Assembly: GCA_006247105.1 (NCBI GenBank)
Contig: CM016926.1
Location: 2,232,001 to 2,296,000 of the forward strand
Reading direction: 5' to 3'
Length of the DNA: 64,000 bases
Source of the DNA: Giardia muris
Lineage: Eukaryota; Fornicata; Diplomonadida; Hexamitidae
The notes below the pieces were generated by a model. The model ran no database searches. It saw only the letters and a list, made by a program, of their open reading frames with translations, and was not told the origin of the DNA. The translations under genes and the position numbers were made by a program. Below are positions 1-8,309 of this stretch, piece by piece; the first letter of the stretch is position 1; each line of letters opens with the position of its first letter.

Positions 1-1
1 C

Positions 2-2056
2 AACGTTGTGGCTTCCGAAGCCACAAAGAATACTTCCAACGATGTCGAGATACTAAAGTTGCGTGCGGAGCTCGCCGAGGCGAAGGAGTCCATCACTCGG
101 ATTGCATCTCAGCAGCAACAGCAGGTGCCGAATATGAGCATGCCCTCCATCGCCTGGGGGAGTGGAAGGTTCATCAATGATAGTGCTGACCCTCGACGTG
201 ACTCATATGTCATTGGGGCGACCGATCCTGTGACAGCCGCCGAGGTGGAGCATCTGCGATGTGCCATCGAGGCGCGCGACCGAGAGGTTGCGGACCTTCT
301 TGAGCTACATCAACTCCAAAGTGGTGAAGTCCCTGAGGCCAGAGCGAAGTCTCCTCCATTACCCCCCGAATCCCTCGTTATTCCACTTCACAACCCAGAT
401 ATTGGGAAGTTGCGCTCGCGCATTTATAGTGCAATCCTTCGATCTAACCAGGGAGGTTCGAATGAGTCTTACCCACAATCCGCCTCTCTTTCTGGGCCAC
501 AGCCCGTAGACCGTACTTCTCTCGATAACAAGCTTACGACTTCCATACCGCTTTCCGCACACGCCTCACAACGTGTTACCGACGGTCTGGGCCCTGGAAG
601 CGCAAGTATGCACCCATCGATCCATGGTTCAAGGCCGACAAGTGCTCGTTCGAATACTCCGGTGATTAACCGCGCCCTTCAGCCGCAGCAGGCGGTGGAG
701 CTCCTCGATGCTCGCGATGTCGAGATCTCGATCCTGCGGGAGCAGCTGAACACAAACCTGACGGGCCAGGGAGGGAGTTTCACGTTAATTCGGGAGGAGG
801 ATAACGAGAAGAGTGCTCTCCTGCGGGAGAAGGAACAGGAGCTGGAGACTGTCAAGGCGCTTCTGGCAGCGCGGGATGACGAGCTCGGAGTTCTTCGTGA
901 ACGGCTCAATGCGGAGCGGGAGCGGTGCGCGGCACTTTCCGAGAAGGCTGCTGACCTCCCAGAGCGAGACCTTGAGATCACACGCCTACAGAAGCAGGTG
1001 GAGGAATTACAAAAGGGCATGGCACCCACACATATCCGAGCCCCCGACCTCCAGTCGATTCATGAGATGCTTGGGAATAGGCACGCAGATACAATCCGAT
1101 TAAGCTCGGTGATGGTCCCTTTCAAGGACATCCCCGCCGATCCCGAAACGATTGCCGAAACCCTCAAGAGGTACGCTGAGGATGTCAAGTGCCTGATCGT
1201 CGAAAACAATAGCCTCGCGCGTGATAAGGAGCATCTCTCGACAGAGCTCAAGCGTCTGACCGAGTCGGACGCGCAGTGGGCGGATAGGGCTGCTGCGAAG
1301 GACGCGGAGATTGCTTCCCTCCGAGAGAAGGTCTCGACGGTACTCCGGGAGGCGTCACGCCCGGTTGTCGTTCAGCCGCACCCAAGTACTGAGACTTACG
1401 AGGCAAAGCTCAAGGAGAAGGAGGAGGAGGCCGAGCGTATGCGGAAGGAGATCTCGCGGCTGTCGATTGCGGTCGCCCAGGCGAAGTGCGGTGGTAACCG
1501 TGATCGTGTCCGTGAACTCACTCAATCTAACAACATGCTTCTGGACGAGCTTCGGGAGAAAGATGCCCAGCTTGAGGAAATGCGTCTCGTCCTCTCCACT
1601 AGGCGACCTTCGTCTCCAGGGCTCGGGTCTATGTCCTCCGATAGTGAGAAGGATGCACTCATTCGGCACCTGACGCAGGCTCTCAAGGAGCAAGAGCAGG
1701 CGTTCATCGAGCTACAGGCTGCTATGGCCGACAAGACGCTTGAGACTGAGCACCTCTGGCAAGCCAACCGTACGCAGGAGCGGGCACTTAGTCATAGCGT
1801 CTTAGCAGGTCAATTGCAAGCGAAGTCGGCACGTGGCACCGGGGCCGTTTCCCCAGTCTTACTACGGGACGACGATGAGGTCCAGTCTCTCCGCCGTTCA
1901 CTTCGTTCGACATCAAACGAATTGAACCACTTGAAGGCAGCGTTGTATGCGGGGAATCTGGTCATCGACGAGACCCGTGCCCGTCAATCCGGCGCGTCCT
2001 TCGGTAGCCTGACGGGCGATAACAGTCGGCTCCGTACTCCTGTCAACACTAAATGA
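2..2056 (+). CDS. coiled-coil protein, 5' end outside window
   Basis: The reading frame is open from the window edge with no ATG near it, so the gene starts upstream and is 5'-partial. The visible part (about 684 codons) is coiled coil with long charged heptad-like stretches, broken by a Ser/Pro-rich linker around residues 110-225. It has repeated motifs of the type LLDARDVEISILREQL and LLAARDDELGVLRERL. The block near residues 550-600 (IRHLTQALKEQEQAF) resembles the C-terminal part of the gene at 4267, so the two are paralogous at the 3' end; the missing N-terminus may carry ankyrin repeats. An AGTAAAG tract begins on the last base of the TGA stop. The function is unknown, probably a structural or scaffold protein. 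I infer a coiled coil from composition only. Confidence 0.8.
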   Translation, partial: NVVASEATKNTSNDVEILKLRAELAEAKESITRIASQQQQQVPNMSMPSIAWGSGRFINDSADPRRDSYVIGATDPVTAAEVEHLRCAIEARDREVADLLELHQLQSGEVPEARAKSPPLPPESLVIPLHNPDIGKLRSRIYSAILRSNQGGSNESYPQSASLSGPQPVDRTSLDNKLTTSIPLSAHASQRVTDGLGPGSASMHPSIHGSRPTSARSNTPVINRALQPQQAVELLDARDVEISILREQLNTNLTGQGGSFTLIREEDNEKSALLREKEQELETVKALLAARDDELGVLRERLNAERERCAALSEKAADLPERDLEITRLQKQVEELQKGMAPTHIRAPDLQSIHEMLGNRHADTIRLSSVMVPFKDIPADPETIAETLKRYAEDVKCLIVENNSLARDKEHLSTELKRLTESDAQWADRAAAKDAEIASLREKVSTVLREASRPVVVQPHPSTETYEAKLKEKEEEAERMRKEISRLSIAVAQAKCGGNRDRVRELTQSNNMLLDELREKDAQLEEMRLVLSTRRPSSPGLGSMSSDSEKDALIRHLTQALKEQEQAFIELQAAMADKTLETEHLWQANRTQERALSHSVLAGQLQAKSARGTGAVSPVLLRDDDEVQSLRRSLRSTSNELNHLKAALYAGNLVIDETRARQSGASFGSLTGDNSRLRTPVNTK

Positions 2057-2062
2057 GTAAAG
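2056..2062 (+). terminator. poly(A) signal overlapping stop codon
   Basis: AGTAAAG shares its first base with the TGA stop of the upstream coiled-coil gene. It matches the Giardia AGTRAAY signal except at the last base. Confidence 0.5.
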
Positions 2063-2092
2063 AGGAGTGTTCCGCGTAATACCAAAAAACGG

Positions 2093-4204
2093 ATGCCAGA
2101 TGAGTGGTTCGATGCCATTGAGCGAAACGACTTAGAGCTAGTTTCGCGGCTCATCCCAAAGAACAAGGGCCGCCGGAACGATGACGGAGACACGGGCCTT
2201 ATCGTTGCCGTCCAGTCGAACCTTTTGGGGGTAGCGCAACTTCTGGCCCCTCACGAGCGTGGCCTCCGTTCTGCCTCTGGCTGCACGGCCCTCATGATTG
2301 CATGCATGATGAACCTGGTAGAACTCACAAACGTCCTTCTCCCTCTTGAGTATGAGGAGAATCTAAGCGATGGGCGTGATGCATTGATGCTTGCGGCAAG
2401 TAGCAACTCCGGAGATGTGATCGAGTACTTAGCAGAGAAATATCTTTTGCGGCGCGACTCCCATGGACTTACCGCTCTAGACTATGCATCCCACGAAGGC
2501 CATCTTCTAATCGTCATCAAGCTGATTGCACTATATAAGCCCACGTCGGAAGACCTGGACTTCGCTCTTGAGTTCGCGCAGCGGGCGGGACGGCAAACCG
2601 TCATCTCTTTTCTAGTCGACCTTAAGAAGAAGACTGTGAACGGCTATACGGGTGGCGTCCTCTCTTCTTTGAATGCCTTTCGGTCGCGTAGCACCCCTAC
2701 GCTCGCGGCCTCGCGGTATGACCGCACACTTCAACAGCAACAACAACAACAACAAAGCCTCACCTCTCAGCAGATAATTCAATCGAAACTACCGAACAAG
2801 ACCTCTGGGAAGCATATTGCCCCACCTTTCAAGCGCGATTGGGAGCCACTTCAACAGGGTCAGCAAGACTTGAGGATACAGAAGGAATTTAACGCCTCTA
2901 CTGAGTGGGAGTCTCAGGGATACAGAGGAACGACACAGAAGCATGGAATGCAGACCCAGAAGATAGAAGTTTCTCCACGTTCGAGCCAAGACCCTCGTAC
3001 TCATCCACACCAAAGCGCGGCATCCATCGTTCAAGCCATGAACTCCATCAACCGAAAGAGCCTTCCACGGTATGCTACCGGGACTAGTTCCGGAACGATA
3101 GTTATCACGGGTTCGACTCGTGATTTGGCTGGTCGTGAGACAGACCCTAAGAAGCTCGCGCAGCGCATCTCCTTGACGTTACAGCAGCTCTATGGCGATG
3201 ATCTTCGTGCCATGGTTCCGGAGAATACGAAACCATTGATTCCAAATGACCTTGACCTTCATGTTATCACAGCCTCTGCTACCCGGGTCATTAATGAGCC
3301 CGTCGACGTTCTTCAGGCCATCATTGACGGATACAATCGGCTCAAATACGCCTATGTCGAGCTTCTACGGAAGGGTGTGGAGCTCGCAGAAGTGCAACGG
3401 TCAGAGAGCTCCACCCTGTCCCACCGGGCCCCCTCCCCGTATAGCTCTAGCTCCAATACCTCTCTTAGGGCGAGCACACGCCTGACCACGTCCGAAGGCC
3501 TAGCGAGGAGTGACTTACGTTCCTCGAGGGTTAACGGATTGAGTCTCTCAAAGTTCTCGTCCACCTGTGATGTCCAATTGGCGTCCTTGAAGGCGGACGT
3601 TGATCGAGAGTTGCATAACCCGGATAACACGCCTCTAATGCGCCACATCATCAACGGAGGCACTGATGGGCTGATCGAGCTCCTAACTGACATCACTAGG
3701 CAACGGAGCGATGGGACGACGGCGCTGATGCTTGCCGCTCAGTTTAATCACCTCGTCGCGATTCAGTACCTGACAAAGCGCGAGGCGAGGATGCGTCGGC
3801 GAGATGGTGCCACTGCCCTGGCCATCGCATTGAAGCACAGGAATTACACGGCGGCTAAGCTTCTGACTCGTGATGAGGGGATCAACATTACGAGTCCGCG
3901 CTATTCCTTCCGGAGCGAGAATGGGGAGACAGCTCTGATGAAGGCTGTACGAGAGAATGACCTCATCACTGTCTGGTGCCTTCTCGATAAACAGTCAGGG
4001 CTCTGTGACGAAAGCGGGCGTACAGCCCTCATGTATGCGGCTCAATACGGGCGACCGCAGTGCGTGGAGCTCCTTCTGCACCGAGAGATTGACTTCGTTG
4101 ACAAGACTGGGCATACCGTCGAATATTACGCTCGTAACCCGAGCCATGGAAACGGAGAGGTGCGCGCTGAGATTCTGGCTCTCCTGGAGAGCCCCAGCCT
4201 CTGA
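2093..4204 (+). CDS. ankyrin-repeat protein (Giardia protein 21.1-like)
   Basis: This 703-residue protein opens with MPDEWFDAIERNDLELVSRL, the usual N-terminus of Giardia ankyrin proteins. An N-terminal ankyrin block covers about residues 1-170 (TALMIACMMN, DALMLAASSN). A low-complexity middle follows, with eight consecutive Gln at 214-221. A second ankyrin block lies at about 505-700 (TTALMLAAQFN, ETALMKAVREN, RTALMYAAQYG). Ankyrin repeats mediate protein binding; no catalytic domain is visible. The ATG at 2093 follows an A-rich tract (ACCAAAAAAC). It is the middle member of three tandem plus-strand genes. The partner is unknown. Confidence 0.88.
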   Translation: MPDEWFDAIERNDLELVSRLIPKNKGRRNDDGDTGLIVAVQSNLLGVAQLLAPHERGLRSASGCTALMIACMMNLVELTNVLLPLEYEENLSDGRDALMLAASSNSGDVIEYLAEKYLLRRDSHGLTALDYASHEGHLLIVIKLIALYKPTSEDLDFALEFAQRAGRQTVISFLVDLKKKTVNGYTGGVLSSLNAFRSRSTPTLAASRYDRTLQQQQQQQQSLTSQQIIQSKLPNKTSGKHIAPPFKRDWEPLQQGQQDLRIQKEFNASTEWESQGYRGTTQKHGMQTQKIEVSPRSSQDPRTHPHQSAASIVQAMNSINRKSLPRYATGTSSGTIVITGSTRDLAGRETDPKKLAQRISLTLQQLYGDDLRAMVPENTKPLIPNDLDLHVITASATRVINEPVDVLQAIIDGYNRLKYAYVELLRKGVELAEVQRSESSTLSHRAPSPYSSSSNTSLRASTRLTTSEGLARSDLRSSRVNGLSLSKFSSTCDVQLASLKADVDRELHNPDNTPLMRHIINGGTDGLIELLTDITRQRSDGTTALMLAAQFNHLVAIQYLTKREARMRRRDGATALAIALKHRNYTAAKLLTRDEGINITSPRYSFRSENGETALMKAVRENDLITVWCLLDKQSGLCDESGRTALMYAAQYGRPQCVELLLHREIDFVDKTGHTVEYYARNPSHGNGEVRAEILALLESPSL
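2732..2755 (+). repeat. CAA/CAG trinucleotide repeat (8 Gln codons)
   Basis: Eight in-frame glutamine codons, seven CAA and one CAG, form a short microsatellite in the low-complexity linker between the two ankyrin blocks of the gene at 2093. Such tracts are prone to length change by slippage. Confidence 0.85.
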
Positions 4205-4266
4205 TGCGCTCCGCCGTGCTCCGCTATGGTTTCTTGGGAAGGGGTACGTGCTCATGTACAAAAACA

Positions 4267-6942
4267 ATGAATTCTGCTTGGTTTGAGGCTGTCCGAAAGC
4301 AGGACCACGCATATATCTCTAGGAACATCCATACCAATCACGGGGTCCGTGATGAGCAAGGCAAGACTGCTCTCATGCTTTCTGCGGAGCAAGGGTATAT
4401 CGAGCTCGTTCGGATTCTGATGGGATATGAACAGAAGTTGACTACGAATACTGGGGAGACAGCCCTTATTCTAGCCGCACGCGCTGGGCAAGATGCCGCA
4501 TGTAAGCTCCTTGTGGGACTCGAAAAGGGACTCAAGCTCGTTGATGGTCGAGATTCTTTAATGGTTGCCGCTCAGTCTGGTCATCCTGCAGTTGTACGTA
4601 CTCTCATCAAGTACTTCCGATTGGCAGAGGATAAGAACAACATGACGGCCGCCGATTATGCGTGCGAGAGTGGTCAGCTGGAGTGCTTACGGATCATTGT
4701 CGAGCACTTCCAGTTATCTCGAGATGACCTTAGCTTCCTTCAGAGTACGGCAGATGGTCGGGGATACCATGAGATTTCTCGCTTCCTCTCCGGTCGTAAG
4801 TCGTGTAAGGCTCCTACCAATGCCCAGACCAACCTATCAACCTTGAGTGAGGATGAACGCCAGTTATTTAATGAGCTTTCGGGCTTCTCTGACGCCTTCA
4901 GTAGTCAGGATGATGAAGGGATCAAGCTTGCTCCTCCAAGACGTGTTCGAGCACTTAAGCGCGTCTCCGTCCGGCTCGCTCACGCTCTAGAAAAGGGTTC
5001 TGACGCTCCCACAGAGGTTGACGCCTTAAAGAAACAATGTACTGACCTCGAGATGTCACTTGCTTCCGAACAAGCTAAGGTACGTGCTCGTGACCTCGAA
5101 CTCATGAACATGAAGCTGAAATTAGATGCTGCCACTGCCATTACGCCTTCCAAGCCTGAACCCGACCCTTCCACGGAACAGGAATGTAAGACCCTTCGTG
5201 CCACCGTCCATAACCTCACGAAGCAGCTCCAAGAGCTGAAGAAGGCTGCCTCGCCTCAGAGAGATGACTTCTCCTTTAAGATTGCGTCGGCTGAGCTTCA
5301 ACTCCTACGAAAGGAGGTTGAGGAGAAGGATAAGGAACTCGCGGACTTCCGGAACAAGGAGGAGGCTAACAAGGCCAGTAAGGCGGCAGAGATCATGAGT
5401 ACCGTCGATAACGCCTATCTGGAACGGCTCGAAGATGAGCTGGTTCAGACTCGGTCCGATGCTTGTGACCTCCGGGAAGCCCTTCAGAAGGTGACTACTG
5501 AGCGTGACTCGTTGAAAAGTCAGCTTGCCACCTCGAAGGTAGAGATGCTCCGCATAGCGACAAAGTCTCGTGCCTCGCTCAGTGACGATCCAAAGAACAA
5601 CGAGCGTATTGAGACTCTTCAAAAGACAGTAGAAGAGCGAGATAACGAGATCAACGTTCACAAGACTACGATCGATGATCTACAACGCGCCCTTCAGGCC
5701 CTGCGAGAGGCCTCTTCAGCACACCCTCCATTAAGCCACGACGAGTATGAGCGTATGAAGGTTATGTGCACCGAGCAGCGGAAGGAACTGGAGAACATTC
5801 ACGGAGTACTTCTAGCAAAGGACGAAGAGATCGATGAGCTTAACGCAAAGCTCGCTTCCGTTTATGCCATGCCGAAGGATGATGCCAAGGAGCTCTTTGA
5901 GGAGAATGTGCGTCTTAGGGAGAGCCTAGAGATGATGGCTCTTAGTCCTGTGATTTCGTCACCCGAAGGACATAAGGATAAGGTTATTGGTGAGGAGATA
6001 ACCCGTCTGAAAGAGGCACTTGAACAACTGGCCATGTCACCCATCCAGGACGGGAGATTAACATCTAAAGACGGTGATCAATTGAAAGAGGAGAACCGAC
6101 AACTACAGGAACGGGTTGAGCAGCTAGAGCTCACGGCCCAGACGTTCCAGGCGCAAGTGGCGGCGAAGGAGGCGCAATACAATGACCTCACGACGTCGCT
6201 TACCGTCATCGAGCAGATTGAGGAGAAGAAGCGGCAGACACGGAAGGCAGAAACGGCTTCATTGCGCGAGAAGGTTGCTCAATTGGAACAGGAGAATGCC
6301 AAACTTCGAGGCACTAACACTGTGGAGGAAGGATCGATCCCCGAGGTTGTTCATCGCGATCTGGTCCGCCTTAAGATGCTTGTCGAAGAGATGGCACTTG
6401 ATACGTTATCAACGGATACTCCAGATGCTGAGCGCTATAAGGCACAGATCAGAGACCGGGATCGGCGTATTCGCCACCTTGCAGACGCCTTAAAGAATCA
6501 AGCGGAGTCTTTCCGTATGCTCCGACTGGCCATGCAGGAGACAGGGAAGGAGAATCGGTGCGTCCTTCAGGCCTTGGAGACAAATGGAGAGACTCTTCGG
6601 AAGGTCATATCAATGGGAGTCAGGAGTGGTTTTATGACTCCAGTCAGTCAAGCAGGAAGTCCCATTGTCCGTAGTAGAGCGAACACGCCACCAAAAGGAG
6701 TAACGACCGAACAAGTAATTCCAGCTTTGAACCGATTGCTAGATGAGACTGAGAAGAAAGAGAAGCAGGAGTCCCAACCACAGCCACAGGAGTTACACCT
6801 CTCACCCCAGACGCAGGCCGCACTCGAACAGTCTGCTAGCCTTGCTGTCGTCGTCCTTCAGAACGAGATCAAGAGCCTTCGAGAGGCCCTGGAGGCGCGC
6901 GATGACGAGCTGGCTATTCTCAGAAAGAAGATAAATACATGA
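4267..6942 (+). CDS. ankyrin plus coiled-coil protein
   Basis: This is an 891-residue protein. Residues 1-180 are ankyrin repeats (KTALMLSAEQG, ETALILAARAG, RDSLMVAAQSG). Most of the rest is coiled coil. The frame is open back to an ATG at 4204 that overlaps the upstream stop (TGATG). I chose the ATG at 4267 because it follows ACAAAAACA and gives the family N-terminus MNSAWFEAVRKQD. The C-terminal half holds three copies of a motif of the type LEMMALSPV / LEQLAMSPI / VEEMALDTL, two of them with Ser-Pro sites. The segment IRHLADALKNQAESF resembles the gene at the window start. It ends LEARDDELAILRKKI. It is probably a scaffold; the binding partner is unknown. Confidence 0.86.
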   Translation: MNSAWFEAVRKQDHAYISRNIHTNHGVRDEQGKTALMLSAEQGYIELVRILMGYEQKLTTNTGETALILAARAGQDAACKLLVGLEKGLKLVDGRDSLMVAAQSGHPAVVRTLIKYFRLAEDKNNMTAADYACESGQLECLRIIVEHFQLSRDDLSFLQSTADGRGYHEISRFLSGRKSCKAPTNAQTNLSTLSEDERQLFNELSGFSDAFSSQDDEGIKLAPPRRVRALKRVSVRLAHALEKGSDAPTEVDALKKQCTDLEMSLASEQAKVRARDLELMNMKLKLDAATAITPSKPEPDPSTEQECKTLRATVHNLTKQLQELKKAASPQRDDFSFKIASAELQLLRKEVEEKDKELADFRNKEEANKASKAAEIMSTVDNAYLERLEDELVQTRSDACDLREALQKVTTERDSLKSQLATSKVEMLRIATKSRASLSDDPKNNERIETLQKTVEERDNEINVHKTTIDDLQRALQALREASSAHPPLSHDEYERMKVMCTEQRKELENIHGVLLAKDEEIDELNAKLASVYAMPKDDAKELFEENVRLRESLEMMALSPVISSPEGHKDKVIGEEITRLKEALEQLAMSPIQDGRLTSKDGDQLKEENRQLQERVEQLELTAQTFQAQVAAKEAQYNDLTTSLTVIEQIEEKKRQTRKAETASLREKVAQLEQENAKLRGTNTVEEGSIPEVVHRDLVRLKMLVEEMALDTLSTDTPDAERYKAQIRDRDRRIRHLADALKNQAESFRMLRLAMQETGKENRCVLQALETNGETLRKVISMGVRSGFMTPVSQAGSPIVRSRANTPPKGVTTEQVIPALNRLLDETEKKEKQESQPQPQELHLSPQTQAALEQSASLAVVVLQNEIKSLREALEARDDELAILRKKINT

Positions 6943-6949
6943 CCTACAC

Positions 6950-8269
6950 TTAGGAGTCGCCGTTAAGAACCTCATCGGCCCGGCGAAGCAATTCCGTATA
7001 CTGTGGATGCTCTCGACTAACAGCTCCTACAAGGTCGTGGATCAAGCGCACAACCTTGTCGGATGGGCCTGTCGTCGTCATGACTTGTTTCGATTCGCGT
7101 GGCTCCTCTAGGAAGAAGGGGTGCATCATGCATTCCGCAACGGTCGGCCTACGCCGCGCATCCCATTGCAGCATCATCCGAAGAAGGTGGATTAACGAGG
7201 AATGATATCCATAGCCGCAGTTGGTAAGCTCGGCCTCAAGGGTTCCAAGATCATCATAATGACGCCGCTCCTGGATTGGAATCTCTCCAGGGAGGATCCA
7301 CCTACGGTTCTCACGAGAATAATGCTCTGAATACTTGCTGTTTGCAGCGTCCATTTGCCGGAGGACGGTGTCAGGCATTGGACCGAGCAACTTCTCCATC
7401 ATACAAAGATGAACGATGGAATCGTGCGTCCGGAAGAGAGTCCGACCAGTGAGAAGCTCGAATATCACGCACCCGCAAGACCAGATATCAAGTGATTGGT
7501 CGTAGGGGATTCCCAGATACCCTTCTGGTGGACGATACTGGCGCGTGCAGACAAGGGATGGCTTTTTCACGTCATCAAGGGCGACGCTCGAACCCAAGTC
7601 GATAACAATTAGCTCGGCCCCAGATGGGTGGACAAAGATTCGGTCCCGAACGCGCGTGGACAGGGGCTTATGCTTTGTAAGTATGTTTTCTAGCTTGATA
7701 TCGGTGTGTATATAGCCTAGGCAGTGAAGAAACCCTATTCCGAGCATGAAATTCCTGCTCAGCTCGCGGGTCCAATCTATATTGAAACCTCGAAAGTTGT
7801 TGGCGCGCAGGAGGTCCAAGAGGCTCATCCCATACTTCGGAAACACGATACAGATGTGCCCGTTATACTCGAACGATGCCTCCATGTACGCGAGGTTACA
7901 GTTGTTCTGGTGAATCTTTGAGAAGTAAGGGGCCAGTGTGCTTCCAGAGAACGCAGACCAGGATGCCCGTGCCGCACTCTGCTTTATCCTGGTTAAAACG
8001 CTCACTTCTGCACGCCCGGCGGCAACGTAACGGTCGATCGCACGGATCACCTTGACTGCAACCTCGACGTCGCACCGACTCCGGTCTGTACATGCGAAGA
8101 CTCGCCCAAACGTCCCATGCCCAAGCCGGCTTACGATTGCAAACCGCCCACCCAGAAGCTCGTTCGGGGCGGGGTTGAAGTGTCCCTCGTCGGGATCACG
8201 CGCCGCATGGGCGCTTGTTGCGAGTCCGAGGCGTGCGGAACCACGGCGCCCCGTCCCTGGTCGAGACAT
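6950..8269 (-). CDS. LAMMER (CLK-type) dual-specificity protein kinase
   Basis: This 439-residue CMGC kinase has a DPDEGHF motif before the kinase domain, a glycine loop GHGTFGRV, the VAIK lysine in VAVKVI and the family signature HLCMMEKLLGPMP (LAMMER). CLK kinases phosphorylate SR-type RNA-processing proteins. The catalytic loop reads HTDIKLENIL rather than HRDLKPEN and the metal motif is DLG rather than DFG; both keep the catalytic Asp. The activation segment ends RPPEGYLG in place of APE. The start is the ATG at 8269, since the frame's earlier codon is GTG. The 3' end is 7 bp from the convergent gene ending at 6942. Confidence 0.9.
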   Translation of the reverse strand: MSRPGTGRRGSARLGLATSAHAARDPDEGHFNPAPNELLGGRFAIVSRLGHGTFGRVFACTDRSRCDVEVAVKVIRAIDRYVAAGRAEVSVLTRIKQSAARASWSAFSGSTLAPYFSKIHQNNCNLAYMEASFEYNGHICIVFPKYGMSLLDLLRANNFRGFNIDWTRELSRNFMLGIGFLHCLGYIHTDIKLENILTKHKPLSTRVRDRIFVHPSGAELIVIDLGSSVALDDVKKPSLVCTRQYRPPEGYLGIPYDQSLDIWSCGCVIFELLTGRTLFRTHDSIVHLCMMEKLLGPMPDTVLRQMDAANSKYSEHYSRENRRWILPGEIPIQERRHYDDLGTLEAELTNCGYGYHSSLIHLLRMMLQWDARRRPTVAECMMHPFFLEEPRESKQVMTTTGPSDKVVRLIHDLVGAVSREHPQYTELLRRADEVLNGDS

Positions 8270-8309
8270 CACTTTTTAGCTAGAGTTTATTGATAAGCTC
8301 ACTTTCTCT

